DNA of 64,000 nucleotides from Segatella copri (lineage in GTDB: Bacteria > Bacteroidota > Bacteroidia > Bacteroidales > Bacteroidaceae): assembly GCF_009495355.1 (NCBI RefSeq), contig NZ_VZAD01000018.1, positions 1-64,000 of the forward strand, in the 5' to 3' direction. Position numbers and translations under genes: made by a program. Below the pieces are notes generated by a model that did not search any database, was not told where the DNA came from, and saw only the letters and a list, made by a program, of their open reading frames with translations. Shown piece after piece: positions 15,202-23,554 of the stretch; within the stretch, counting starts at the first letter, position 1; every line of letters starts with the position of its first letter.

Positions 15202-15305
15202 AACACATAAAGAAAGGAGCATGGGGACTATTGGTGTTTACTGACATAAAGCTCTGGACTGCTTGCAAAATAGTATAACAGACAATAGCCCATGCTCCAT
15301 GTGTT
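15202..15305. repeat. 104-bp imperfect palindromic element
   Basis: Ends AACACAT/ATGTGTT (7 bp perfect) are followed inward by GGAGCATGGG/CCCATGCTCC (10 bp perfect) and CTATTG/CAATAG, with an unpaired middle of about 50 nt. Such a long palindrome outside a gene looks like a MITE-type element or a structured RNA. Beyond it (15306-15572) I see only a small TTCTAC/GTAGAA hairpin at about 15428-15444. Confidence 0.6.
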
Positions 15306-15572
15306 ATATATATGGGTATATATATGCAACATGAAAGCATGAGCACCTTGAACTGCCATCTCATTTTGCATCGAATTGTCCAGATTCTATGTCGAGATAA
15401 CGTCAAACGCTCATTCTAAATATGTACTTCTACTCCTTGTAGAATTGGTGCAAATTTAGCAATAATTGTTTGATTGACCAAGGAATTGTCTGTTTTTCTT
15501 CTAATGTATATTGAGATTTGTTGGTGCAACCCCTGATAGGGTACTCCCTGTTGGCTAAGTGTCATAAACAAA

Positions 15573-15601
15573 AAGCAGTTATCTAAACTAGATAACTGCT
15601 T
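15573..15601 (-). terminator. Terminator of tRNA-Lys
   Basis: AAGCAGTTATCT and AGATAACTGCTT form a 12-bp perfect stem with a 5-nt loop. On the minus strand it is followed by TTTTG, directly downstream of the tRNA. Confidence 0.75.
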
Positions 15602-15612
15602 AATTATTCAAG

Positions 15613-15685
15613 TGACTCGCATGGGGCTCGAACCCATGACCCCAACATTAAAAGTGTTGTGCTCTACCAGCTGAGCTAGCGAGTC
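15613..15685 (-). tRNA. tRNA-Lys (anticodon TTT)
   Basis: On the minus strand the acceptor GACTCGC pairs with GCGAGTC, the D arm is GCTC/GAGC, the anticodon stem CAACA/TGTTG holds CTTTTAA, and the T arm is ATGGG-TTCGAGC-CCCAT. The 73 nt give a complete cloverleaf. CCA is not encoded. Its 3' end faces the accessory region. Confidence 0.95.
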
Positions 15686-15715
15686 AATCTCCAACCTTCT
15701 GTACGAAAGCGAGTG

Positions 15716-15747
15716 CAAAGGTACGATGTTTTTTTGAATTTACCAAA
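15716..15747 (-). promoter_or_regulatory. Promoter of tRNA-Lys
   Basis: The minus-strand -7 box TACCTTTG (15716-15723) and TTTG -33 box (15744-15747) are separated by 20 bp, the Bacteroidetes primary sigma pattern. The boxes lie about 30 bp before the tRNA 5' end. Confidence 0.75.
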
Positions 15748-15765
15748 TATTTATCTTATTTTTTG

Positions 15766-16902
15766 CTATTTTTCTTTATTTTCGGAACTTTCTGCTATTG
15801 CTTTTTCCGTATCTTGTGGTTCTTTGCCAAGATAATGAGGCTTTTCTCTTGTCACATACCTCTGCCAGTAAGCGATGAGAAGAGTGGTCAGCGGCAGGGC
15901 AACGATAAGACCTAAGAAGCCCAACAGAGCGCCCCATACCGAAAGACTGAGCAACAATATGGCTGGATTCAGTCCCATCGCTTTACCCATAATCTTAGGT
16001 GTAACCACCATATCGGTAATCACCTGAACCACGCAGAACACCAGGAATGCAAGACCGAAGACTAACCAGAAACTCTGTCCTGTATCGGCAGCTTTCAGCA
16101 TAGCGAGGAAAGCTGTAGGAATTAGGGCAAAGGTATGCAGATAGGGTACAAGGTCGAGAATACCTATCAGTATACCCAATCCGATGGCCATCGGGAAACC
16201 GATGATGGTGAAACCTATACAGAACATGATACCCATGCAAAGCGCCACCATACCCTGACCGCGTATGTAGTTGTTGAGTTCCCTTTTCACATCGTTCATC
16301 AGCGCCTGCCAGAATGGACGGTTCTTCTTAGGGAAGATACGCACCCAGTTGGCTGTAAGTGTTTCATAATCGAGCAGGATGAAGAACATGTATAATAAGG
16401 TAATCATCGAGGCGATGATGCTCAGCAGTACGTTGGCAGTCTGTCCCACTACGGCAAACAGCTTGGGCATGGTTGACTTCATGGTATCCGAGAAATCCTT
16501 GCTTCTCAAGAACCGCTCTATCTGGTCCTGGTTGTTTTGCATCCATTCCTTGATCAATGCCGTGAGGTTATTGGTATGTGTCGTTTGATGGAGCCATTTT
16601 GTCAGCACATCTCCCAGTTTGTCAAACTGGTCTATCATCGGAGGAATGATGAGCCATATCACACCACCAATGACGGCTATCATGGTCAGCATGGCGATGA
16701 TGATGGACAAGGCTCTGATGCGAACATGCATTTTGTTTTCTATAAACAGCACGACGGGGTAGAGCAGGTATGCAAAGAACCATGCAATGAAGAATGGCAA
16801 CAGTACACTGCTCAGATAATTAGTGACGTAGAGTATTCCTAATATCAGGATGATAATACCAGCCCAACGTACGAACTTGTCGAATGTAATTTCCTTGGCC
16901 AT
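15766..16902 (-). CDS. AI-2E family transporter
   Basis: 378 aa membrane protein of the AI-2E/YdiK/PerM family (PF01594). It has paired N-terminal helices (about 12-60), a helix-rich amphipathic domain (about 85-150), then helices at about 150-180, 205-250, 255-285 and 300-345 with PYLHTF and MNPAILLLS-like motifs (GLNPAILLLSLSVWGALLG). Members export small molecules such as quorum signals or act as Na+/H+ antiporters; the substrate is not evident here. The tail is charged and disordered (TEKAIAESSENKEK). It is the first core gene next to tRNA-Lys and lies 48 bp downstream of tdk, possibly cotranscribed with it. Confidence 0.88.
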   Translation of the reverse strand: MAKEITFDKFVRWAGIIILILGILYVTNYLSSVLLPFFIAWFFAYLLYPVVLFIENKMHVRIRALSIIIAMLTMIAVIGGVIWLIIPPMIDQFDKLGDVLTKWLHQTTHTNNLTALIKEWMQNNQDQIERFLRSKDFSDTMKSTMPKLFAVVGQTANVLLSIIASMITLLYMFFILLDYETLTANWVRIFPKKNRPFWQALMNDVKRELNNYIRGQGMVALCMGIMFCIGFTIIGFPMAIGLGILIGILDLVPYLHTFALIPTAFLAMLKAADTGQSFWLVFGLAFLVFCVVQVITDMVVTPKIMGKAMGLNPAILLLSLSVWGALLGFLGLIVALPLTTLLIAYWQRYVTREKPHYLGKEPQDTEKAIAESSENKEK

Positions 16903-16950
16903 AGTGATATTTGAATTCTTTTACTTCCCTATTTGCGAAAGTTGAGTAAA

Positions 16951-17562
16951 TTATAGTTTGAGATTCTCAGCTGCTTCAGCCTTCATCTCTATGTCGATAC
17001 TTCTTTGGTAGCATTCCCTGCAGAGAGGTTCATATTCGTCTTTCTCTCCAAGCAGCACACGCTTGTCGTTGTGGATAAGTCGGTGGCTCACATAAGCCAA
17101 TGCGCCGCACTTGACACAGATGGCGTGCACCTTTGTCACTTCGTCGGCAATGGCGCACAGGGCAGGTATGGGTCCGAAGGGAATTCCCTTGTAGTCCATG
17201 TCGAGTCCTGCCACGATGACTCGTACACCATTATTTGCCAGTTGATTACAAACCTCAACCAGTCCATCGTCGAAAAACTGCGCCTCGTCGATACCCACTA
17301 CGTCGATGTCGGAAGCCAACAGGAGGATGGCTCCAGAAGAATCAATAGGAGTCGACCTGATTGTATTCTTGTCGTGGCTCACTACATCTTCTTCCGAATA
17401 GCGTGTGTCGAGCGAAGGCTTGAAGATCTCAACCTTCTGCTTGGCGAACTTAGCTCGCTTCATTCTACGGATGAGTTCCTCTGTTTTTCCAGAGAACATC
17501 GACCCGCACACCACTTCAATTCTTCCGGGGCGGTGTGTCTCCCCAATTAGGTATTCTGTCAT
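16951..17562 (-). CDS. tdk: Thymidine kinase (type II)
   Basis: 203 aa. Phosphorylates thymidine to dTMP in the salvage pathway. P-loop [10 protein letters not shown] (about 21-30), [13 protein letters not shown] (Walker B-like, catalytic Glu), the lasso region, and two zinc cysteine pairs CVKCG and CRECY. The length is standard for type II enzymes. The promoter lies immediately before the start codon: the -7 box TAATTTTG ends at 17571, so the leader is nearly absent. It is divergent from rsmI. Confidence 0.95.
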   Translation of the reverse strand: MTEYLIGETHRPGRIEVVCGSMFSGKTEELIRRMKRAKFAKQKVEIFKPSLDTRYSEEDVVSHDKNTIRSTPIDSSGAILLLASDIDVVGIDEAQFFDDGLVEVCNQLANNGVRVIVAGLDMDYKGIPFGPIPALCAIADEVTKVHAICVKCGALAYVSHRLIHNDKRVLLGEKDEYEPLCRECYQRSIDIEMKAEAAENLKL

Positions 17563-17570
17563 TTCGGTGA

Positions 17571-17649
17571 CAAAATTAACAATAAGGTTTTAAAAATTGC
17601 AAAGAAAATCCTTTTTTTTTTGCTAAGAAAGATTTATTAACTACATTTG
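17571..17649. promoter_or_regulatory. Divergent promoters for tdk and rsmI
   Basis: Leftward: -7 TAATTTTG (complement of 17571-17578) with TTTG at 17600-17603. Rightward: TTTG 17619-17622, 19-bp spacer, TACATTTG 17642-17649. Both -7 boxes are only 8-9 bp from the start codons, predicting very short or no 5' leaders. Confidence 0.75.
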
Positions 17650-17657
17650 TACGCTGT

Positions 17658-18410
17658 ATGGGCACATTATATATAGTACCGACTCCAGTAGGTAATATGG
17701 AGGACATGACAATGCGAGCCATCAGAGTTCTGAAAGAAGCTGATTTGGTGCTTGCGGAGGACACTCGTACATCGAGTGTCCTGCTGAAGCATTTCGATAT
17801 CCGCAATCGCTTGATGGCGCATCATAAGTTTAATGAACATGGAACAACGGCTGCCATAGTCGACCGGTTGAAAGCAGGCGAGACCATCGCACTCATCAGC
17901 GATGCTGGTACGCCAGGTATCAGCGACCCTGGTTTCTATCTGGCCCGTGAGGCTGCTCAGGCAGGCGTCACCGTGCAGACTTTACCGGGAGCCACAGCTT
18001 GCATCCCTGCTATCGTGTCGTCAGGACTGCCCTGTGACCGTTTCTGTTTCGAGGGCTTCCTGCCACAGAAGAAAGGACGCCAAACCTATATGGAGTCACT
18101 CAAGGACGAGACTCGCACGATGATATTCTATGAGTCGCCTTACCGTGTGGTGAAGACCTTGCAGCAGTTTGCTGAGGTTTTCGGTGAAGACCGCCAGGTG
18201 AGTTGTTGTCGTGAGATTTCCAAGCTTCACGAGGAGAGTGTACGTGGCACTTTGTCGGAAGTCATCTCTCATTTCATGGAGACGGAGCCGCGTGGCGAGT
18301 TTGTCATTGTCTTGGCAGGCAAGGATCCCAAGCAGCTGAAGGAGGAAATGAAAGAGCGCAAGCGCGAGGAAAAGAAAAAGCATTATAAACAAAGTGATAA
18401 AGGAGAATAA
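17658..18410 (+). CDS. rsmI: 16S rRNA (cytidine-1402-2'-O)-methyltransferase
   Basis: 250 aa. SAM-dependent tetrapyrrole-methylase fold: GTLYIVPTPVGNMEDMTMRA (2-21), LAEDTRTSSVLLKHF, SDAGTPGISDPG, PGATACIPAIVSSGLP and FYESPYRV. RsmI methylates the ribose of C1402 in the ribosomal decoding centre. A lysine/glutamate-rich tail (KEEMKERKREEKKK) extends past the core. ATG 17658 is fixed by the conserved N-terminus. The next gene starts 2 bp after the stop, so they form an operon. Confidence 0.95.
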   Translation: MGTLYIVPTPVGNMEDMTMRAIRVLKEADLVLAEDTRTSSVLLKHFDIRNRLMAHHKFNEHGTTAAIVDRLKAGETIALISDAGTPGISDPGFYLAREAAQAGVTVQTLPGATACIPAIVSSGLPCDRFCFEGFLPQKKGRQTYMESLKDETRTMIFYESPYRVVKTLQQFAEVFGEDRQVSCCREISKLHEESVRGTLSEVISHFMETEPRGEFVIVLAGKDPKQLKEEMKERKREEKKKHYKQSDKGE

Positions 18411-18412
18411 TT

Positions 18413-19264
18413 ATGAAAAAGTTATTTTTTATGGTTTGCTGCGCAGCCTTGTTGATGACAGGTTGTAAGGACGGCAAGAATGCTCCCGGACTGGCGAGTG
18501 TTCAACAGACAGACTCGCTGAACGATGTCATCGCTCAGAAAGACAGTGAAATCAATGAAATGATGGGCACGCTGAATGACATCGAAGAAGGATTCCGCTT
18601 GATTAATGAGGCAGAAAATCGTGTCGCCTTGTTGAAGAATGGCGAGGGTACAAGCAAAAAACAGAATCTCAAGGAAAACATCCAGTTTATTGCCGAGCGC
18701 ATGAAGCAGAACAGAGAGCTGATTGCCAAGTTGCAGAAACAGTTGGAAAGCAGTACCTTGAAGGGTGGACAACTCAAGAAGACCATCGATAACCTCACTG
18801 CTCAGTTGGAAGAAAAAGACAAGCAGTTGCTGGCTTTGCGTGAGGAGTTGGACAAAAAAGATATCCATATCTCAGAACTCGATGAAACTATTGGCAACTT
18901 GAATACTAATGTAAGTAATCTTTCTGCCGACAATCAGCAGAAGGCAGAGACCATCAACGCTCAAGATAAGCAACTCAATACTGCATGGTATGTTTTTGGT
19001 ACCAAGAAGGAACTTAAGGGTCAGCATATCCTGGAAGGTGGCAAGGTGATGAATGGCAACTTCAATAAGAACTATTTTACCAAGGTTGATATTCGCAACA
19101 CTACAGAGATCAAGCTCTATTCCAAGTCTGCCAAGTTGCTCACAGCACATCCTGCAAGCAGCTATTCGCTTACTCATGATGCCAGCAAGCAGTATGTTTT
19201 GCGCATCACCAATCCACAGATATTCTGGAGCACCAGCAAGTATTTGGTAGTACTCGTCAAGTAA
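18413..19264 (+). CDS. Coiled-coil lipoprotein
   Basis: 283 aa. Lipoprotein signal MKKLFFMVCCAALLMTGC (Cys 18), then an uninterrupted coiled coil (about 35-190; heptads such as LIAKLQKQLESSTLKGGQLK), and a C-terminal beta domain (about 195-283: AWYVFGTKKELKGQHIL, STSKYLVVLVK). Similar Bacteroidales proteins are sometimes annotated as Cbp1-type collagen-binding adhesins; I cannot confirm that. It sits 2 bp after rsmI. Its location is probably the periplasm or outer membrane surface. Confidence 0.75.
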   Translation: MKKLFFMVCCAALLMTGCKDGKNAPGLASVQQTDSLNDVIAQKDSEINEMMGTLNDIEEGFRLINEAENRVALLKNGEGTSKKQNLKENIQFIAERMKQNRELIAKLQKQLESSTLKGGQLKKTIDNLTAQLEEKDKQLLALREELDKKDIHISELDETIGNLNTNVSNLSADNQQKAETINAQDKQLNTAWYVFGTKKELKGQHILEGGKVMNGNFNKNYFTKVDIRNTTEIKLYSKSAKLLTAHPASSYSLTHDASKQYVLRITNPQIFWSTSKYLVVLVK

Positions 19265-19270
19265 TCCGGT

Positions 19271-19717
19271 CTATCTTTTACGCTCAAAGAAGTTTATCAT
19301 GAGTGCCCGGCACTCATCTTCCAATACGCCCGAAGTGACTGTAGTCTTAGGATGCAGTGCTTCGGGCGCATATTTTGTATATCCCCTCTTCTCGTCGCCT
19401 GCTCCATAAACCACCCTGCTTATCTGTGCCCATCCTATGGCTCCGGCACACATGGTGCATGGCTCTACGGTGACATAGAGTGTACAGTCTTTCAGATATT
19501 TTCCTCCCAACATATTGGCACCAGCTGTGATGGCCTGCATCTCTGCATGGGCGGTAACATCGTGCAGCATCTCCGTCAGGTTGTGAGCTCTTGATATGAT
19601 TCTTCCCTGACATACGATGACGGCTCCCACAGGTATCTCGTCCTCGTCGAATGCAGCCTGGGCCTCTGCCAGCGCTTTCCGCATAAACTCTTCGTCTTTC
19701 TTTTCTGTCTCGTTCAT
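19271..19717 (-). CDS. tadA: tRNA(adenine-34) deaminase / nucleoside deaminase
   Basis: 148 aa from ATG 19717. The longer frame to 19741 would place its start inside the promoter -7 box. Zinc-deaminase motifs: TAHAEMQAI (His and catalytic Glu) and TVEPCTMCAGAI (two Cys). It converts A34 to inosine in tRNA-Arg, or acts on free bases; the ending DECRALMINFFERKR is typical of TadA-like enzymes. It converges with the lipoprotein gene with only 6 bp between the stops. Confidence 0.88.
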   Translation of the reverse strand: MNETEKKDEEFMRKALAEAQAAFDEDEIPVGAVIVCQGRIISRAHNLTEMLHDVTAHAEMQAITAGANMLGGKYLKDCTLYVTVEPCTMCAGAIGWAQISRVVYGAGDEKRGYTKYAPEALHPKTTVTSGVLEDECRALMINFFERKR

Positions 19718-19738
19718 TGTATCTTTATTGCTTTGGTA

Positions 19739-19746
19739 CAAAAGTA
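19739..19746 (-). promoter_or_regulatory. tadA promoter -7 box
   Basis: The complement of CAAAAGTA gives TACTTTTG, 21 bp before ATG 19717. It fixes the tadA start downstream of the first in-frame ATG. Confidence 0.6.
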
Positions 19747-19788
19747 CTATAAAAAAATGAGAGTGAAAAGAAAATATGGATGAAAAAG

Positions 19789-19819
19789 TTTGAGTTTAGA
19801 GATAAAAGTGTTATTTTTG
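19789..19819 (+). promoter_or_regulatory. Promoter of the yraN-like gene
   Basis: TTTG 19789-19792, 19-bp spacer, TATTTTTG 19812-19819; an exact consensus pair. Transcription should start near 19825, leaving a leader of about 40 nt. Confidence 0.75.
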
Positions 19820-19866
19820 CACAAGATAGCCGCAGGCACAAAAGGCGGTGAAGAAGTTAGGACAGC

Positions 19867-20244
19867 ATGGCGGAACATAACGATTTGGGGAAGTGGGGCG
19901 AGGCTGAGGCTTCGCGATACTTAGAGTCGAAGGGCTATGCGATATTGGATCGTGACTGGCATTTCGGCAAGCGCGACCTGGATATCGTAGCTCTTTCGGA
20001 GGATGCTTGCACCATGGTGGTCGTAGAGGTGAAGACTCGTGCCTCTGATGATATGAGGGCTCCCGAAGAGGCTGTTGATATACGTAAAATGCGTAATCTT
20101 GCCGTGGCAGCCAATGCTTATGTCAAGGGACATGCAGTAGCACAGGAGTTGCGTTTCGACATCATCTCTATTGTGGGCTCTCCCTCTAAGATAGAGCGCA
20201 TCGACCATCTGGTTGATGCCTTCAATCCATTACTGGTCTTATAG
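19867..20244 (+). CDS. YraN family protein (UPF0102)
   Basis: 125 aa. The motif set G(K)WGEAEASRYLESKGY, RDWHFGKRDLDIVA and VVVEVKTR is the restriction-endonuclease-like core of YraN (D in RDLDIV, E-x-K in VEVKT). The fold implies a PD-(D/E)XK nuclease, but the cellular role is not settled. The length is normal. It has its own promoter and is followed 95 bp later by birA. Confidence 0.9.
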   Translation: MAEHNDLGKWGEAEASRYLESKGYAILDRDWHFGKRDLDIVALSEDACTMVVVEVKTRASDDMRAPEEAVDIRKMRNLAVAANAYVKGHAVAQELRFDIISIVGSPSKIERIDHLVDAFNPLLVL

Positions 20245-20339
20245 CAGTGGGTGAACAGTCAGTTCCTTTTTGACAGGGGGCTTCCCTGTTGCTGGCTGAA
20301 CTGAGTGATTTTTGAAACTTATATATACATATTATTATA

Positions 20340-21071
20340 ATGAATACAAAGATAATCAAGTTAGAGGAGACAGACTCTACCAATACATATTTGAAGAACT
20401 ATTCTCCTTCAGATGAAGAGGAGATGGTGGTCGCTGTAGCCGACTACCAGACTGCTGGTCGCGGTCAAGGCACACATGCATGGGAGAGTGAACGCGGAAA
20501 GAACCTCCTCTTCAGTATCTTGGTGCGTCCGGTGTGGGTGCCGGTAACCCGTCAGTTTCTTTTGTCTATGGCAGGAGCCATAGCCTTGAAAGATGTTCTT
20601 GATACCTATACCGAGGGCATTACCTTGAAATGGCCCAACGACGTATACTGGTATGACAAAAAGATAAGTGGAACGCTGATAGAGACTTCGATATGTTCGC
20701 AGGGCATCAAGCGATGCGTCTTTGGCATAGGACTCAATGTGAACCAAGAAGAGTTTGTGAGTGATGCTCCCAATCCTGTGTCGCTGCGTCAGATTTTGGG
20801 ACATGATGTAGACCGCGAAGAATTGTTGCAGAAGATCTTGGATGCCTTTGCCGGTTATTACGAATTTCTGCGTCGTGCTGACTATATGGATGTTTCCGGT
20901 ATTTACCATCAGTCGCTTTATCGCCGTAAGGGTTATCATTGGTATGAGGACAAGGATGGTGAGTTCGAGGGTGCCATCGTAGAGGTAGAGGATGATGGAC
21001 ATCTCATTCTGCACGATAAGCAAGGCCACATCCGCTCCTATTCTTTTGGCGAAATCAAGATCAAGTTGTAA
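20340..21071 (+). CDS. birA: Biotin--[acetyl-CoA-carboxylase] ligase
   Basis: 243 aa. Attaches biotin to carrier proteins via biotinyl-AMP. Conserved: ETDSTNTYLK, GRGQGTHAWESERGKNLLFS (biotin/ATP loop), LKWPNDVYWYDKKISGTLIE and FGIGLNVNQ. There is no N-terminal helix-turn-helix, so this is a monofunctional enzyme, not a repressor. The C-terminal SH3-like cap (GEFEGAIVEVEDDGHLILHD) is present. Confidence 0.95.
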   Translation: MNTKIIKLEETDSTNTYLKNYSPSDEEEMVVAVADYQTAGRGQGTHAWESERGKNLLFSILVRPVWVPVTRQFLLSMAGAIALKDVLDTYTEGITLKWPNDVYWYDKKISGTLIETSICSQGIKRCVFGIGLNVNQEEFVSDAPNPVSLRQILGHDVDREELLQKILDAFAGYYEFLRRADYMDVSGIYHQSLYRRKGYHWYEDKDGEFEGAIVEVEDDGHLILHDKQGHIRSYSFGEIKIKL

Positions 21072-21139
21072 GCAGGGCAAGAGATTATTTCTGTCCACAC
21101 AAAAAAAGAAAACATTATTAATTAAAATATTCAACGAAT

Positions 21140-21850
21140 ATGGCAAAATTTAAGAGAATTCTCCTGAAGTTGAGTGGAGAAAGTTTGATGGGAAGCCAGA
21201 GCTATGGCATCGACCCGGAACGATTGAGCGACTATGCACGCCAAATCAAGGAAGTGCACGAGATGGGTGTACAGATTGGTATCGTGATAGGCGGAGGCAA
21301 CATATTCAGAGGACTCAGCGGAAGTCAGAAGGGTTTCGACCGTGTAAAGGGCGACCAGATGGGAATGTGCGCTACCGTCATCAATTCCTTGGCTCTGAGT
21401 AGTGCCTTAGGCGCTATTGGCGTAAAGAACAAAGTGCTTACAGCCATTCGTATGGAGCCAATTGGCGAGTTCTATAGCAAGTGGAAAGCCATCGAGGCAA
21501 TGGAGGCTGGCTATATCTGTATCTTCTCTGCAGGTACCGGCAGTCCATATTTCACCACAGATACTGGTTCTTCATTGCGTGGCATCGAGATCGAGGCCGA
21601 CGTGATGCTCAAGGGAACCCGAGTAGACGGCATCTATACCGCCGATCCGGAGAAAGACCCAACTGCCACGAAGTTTAGTGAGATTACCTACGACGAAATC
21701 TACACAAAGGGCTTGAAGGTGATGGATCTCACCGCCACCACTATGTGCAAGGAGAACAATCTCCCTATCTACGTGTTCAATATGGATGTAGTGGGTAATC
21801 TGAAGAAAGTGATGGAAGGCGAGGAGATTGGAACGCTCGTTCACAACTAA
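21140..21850 (+). CDS. pyrH: UMP kinase
   Basis: 236 aa. Makes UDP from UMP with ATP; amino-acid-kinase fold. Motifs: RILLKLSGESLMG (6-18), VIGGGNIFRGL, GTGSPYFTTDTGSSLRGIEI and DGIYTADPEKDPTA. The length is typical and the start is fixed by MAKFKRILLKLSGE. A strong bidirectional terminator follows and separates it from convergent pssA. Confidence 0.97.
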   Translation: MAKFKRILLKLSGESLMGSQSYGIDPERLSDYARQIKEVHEMGVQIGIVIGGGNIFRGLSGSQKGFDRVKGDQMGMCATVINSLALSSALGAIGVKNKVLTAIRMEPIGEFYSKWKAIEAMEAGYICIFSAGTGSPYFTTDTGSSLRGIEIEADVMLKGTRVDGIYTADPEKDPTATKFSEITYDEIYTKGLKVMDLTATTMCKENNLPIYVFNMDVVGNLKKVMEGEEIGTLVHN

Positions 21851-21895
21851 TCATTTTCCTCTATTCATCTTCCCTATAGAAGATTGTAAACAATA

Positions 21896-21926
21896 AAAAG
21901 GCGTATCACTTGTTGATACGCCTTTT
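21896..21926. terminator. Bidirectional terminator between pyrH and pssA, overlapping the pssA end
   Basis: AAAAGGCGTATCA and TGATACGCCTTTT form a perfect 13-bp stem with a CTTGT loop. T tracts lie on both strands. It overlaps the last seven codons and stop of pssA (stop at 21906-21908), so the coding end doubles as terminator. Confidence 0.85.
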
Positions 21927-22727
21927 GAAGTATTTAATATCAATGTGTAACCACGTCGTAGTGTCTGCTTTTTCATTTCTCTTTAGGGATGTCCCCTTTT
22001 TGTTCTCCACCAAGTACTTGATGACAGAGGTGAGCACATATGCCACGATGACAATCCACCATCCCTCGAGGAATCCCATCAAACCGTCCTCAATGATAGA
22101 AACTACTATCACTGCCAAGGCAAAGGCGGCGAACCACCATTTGATTTCATTTCCCTTGTATGTCCATTGCTTAAACTTCAATGCGAAGAGCGGCATCTCG
22201 CATACCAAGAGATAGCTGGTGACGAGGATAAGTGCCAATACTACCCATATAGACCAAGTATAACCACTGAGCCAGAATGGGTCGAAGACAATCAGCGACC
22301 CCCAGAAGAGGGCATTGGCTGGTGTCGGAACACCAATGAAGGAAGTGGTCTGGCGTTCGTCCAAGTTGAACTTCGCCAATCTCAATGCCGAGAATGCCGC
22401 AATGATGAAAGCGGCGTATGGCAAGTATTCTCGCAATGGCTCTAGGAAGCTAGGGTAGTTCATCACGAAGAGTTGTGAGAAGACGATGGTGGCTGGTGCC
22501 ACACCAAACGTCACGTCATCCGCCAAGCTATCCAGCTCCTTGCCGATAGGCGATGATACATGCAGCAGTCGGGCGCTCATGCCGTCGAAGAAATCGAACA
22601 TGGCACCAATGATAATCCACAATAAAGCCAGCTTTGGTGAACCGCCAAAGGCAAACGATGTCGCGATGCAGCCCGAAATCAGGTTGCAGCAAGTTATCGT
22701 GTTTGGAATATGTTTCTTAATACTCAT
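21906..22727 (-). CDS. pssA: CDP-diacylglycerol--serine O-phosphatidyltransferase
   Basis: 273 aa integral membrane enzyme making phosphatidylserine. The CDP-alcohol phosphatidyltransferase signature is intact: DFFDGMSARLLHVSSPIGKE then LDSLADDV, with the three Asp. About seven hydrophobic segments. The start at 22727 touches the psd stop (22728), so psd and pssA are one operon performing consecutive steps, with transcription psd then pssA. The C-terminus is basic and overlaps the terminator hairpin. Confidence 0.93.
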   Translation of the reverse strand: MSIKKHIPNTITCCNLISGCIATSFAFGGSPKLALLWIIIGAMFDFFDGMSARLLHVSSPIGKELDSLADDVTFGVAPATIVFSQLFVMNYPSFLEPLREYLPYAAFIIAAFSALRLAKFNLDERQTTSFIGVPTPANALFWGSLIVFDPFWLSGYTWSIWVVLALILVTSYLLVCEMPLFALKFKQWTYKGNEIKWWFAAFALAVIVVSIIEDGLMGFLEGWWIVIVAYVLTSVIKYLVENKKGTSLKRNEKADTTTWLHIDIKYFKRRINK

Positions 22728-23420
22728 TTATTTCAGTTTTGCGATGATTGTCTGATCACCAGTAGTTGATTGTCCCATCTTTACGCATACCTCAGAGCCC
22801 AAAGGCAAGTATACATCCACACGTGAGCCCAACTTGATGAATCCCAGGTGCTCATCAATATAGCACTCCTCGCCCTCCTTGGCATAGGTTACGATACGGC
22901 GTGCTACGGCACCAGCAATCTGTCGGCACAACACATCCACCCCCTTGGGTGTGGTAATCATTGTGTCGGCATGCTCGTTCTCCTCGCTTGCCTTTGGCAA
23001 CCAGGCTTTGTGGTAGTTGCCGTCTACGTGCTTCACGAATTTCACCTTTCCGTCAACGGGGAACCAGTTGGCGTGTACGTTCCAAAGACTCATGAAGATG
23101 GAAATCATCAGTCGGCGGTCGTTGAAGTAGGGCGCATTGTCCACCTCTTCAATAACTACGATCTTGCCATCTGCCGGTGCCACCACCAAGTTGTCGGTGT
23201 CTTCGATATTCAAGTATCTTATTGGACATCTGTAGAAGTTGAGTACGATACCATATACCGTACCAAAGACTACTACGAAAATCCAGAAAGGAATCTTGTT
23301 GTCAATGGTGCTCCATAAGATTGCGGCGATTGCTACTATTGCTATCATCCCATACACGAGTTGGTCTGTACCTTCACGGTGTAATCTAATTTTCTTTAGT
23401 TTCTTTATTCTTTGTCCCAT
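22728..23420 (-). CDS. psd: Phosphatidylserine decarboxylase
   Basis: 230 aa from ATG 23420. The longer frame to 23459 begins upstream of the promoter -7 box, so it is rejected. Decarboxylates phosphatidylserine to phosphatidylethanolamine. Two N-terminal hydrophobic stretches (about 25-65), the [19 protein letters not shown] block and the self-cleavage site [16 protein letters not shown] (Gly-Ser; the serine becomes the pyruvoyl group). The GSR form, rather than GST, is usual for the short bacterial/archaeal class. Confidence 0.93.
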   Translation of the reverse strand: MGQRIKKLKKIRLHREGTDQLVYGMIAIVAIAAILWSTIDNKIPFWIFVVVFGTVYGIVLNFYRCPIRYLNIEDTDNLVVAPADGKIVVIEEVDNAPYFNDRRLMISIFMSLWNVHANWFPVDGKVKFVKHVDGNYHKAWLPKASEENEHADTMITTPKGVDVLCRQIAGAVARRIVTYAKEGEECYIDEHLGFIKLGSRVDVYLPLGSEVCVKMGQSTTGDQTIIAKLK

Positions 23421-23445
23421 AAGGTAGGATTGAGTTTTTATGCTG

Positions 23446-23477
23446 CAAAGGTACACCATTTTTGTCGTTTTTGCAAA
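23446..23477 (-). promoter_or_regulatory. Promoter of psd-pssA
   Basis: Minus-strand TACCTTTG (23446-23453) and TTTG (23474-23477) with a 20-bp spacer. Transcription begins near 23440, before ATG 23420. Confidence 0.75.
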
Positions 23478-23493
23478 TTTTTCTCCTTTTTCT

Positions 23494-23525
23494 TTTGGTT
23501 ATGTCAACTTTTACCCGTAACTTTG
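23494..23525 (+). promoter_or_regulatory. Promoter of dnaE
   Basis: TTTG 23494-23497, 20-bp spacer, TAACTTTG 23518-23525; about 30 bp before the dnaE start. It is divergent from psd. Confidence 0.75.
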
Positions 23526-23554
23526 AACTCAAATTTTGAGTTTTACGCATAAAA

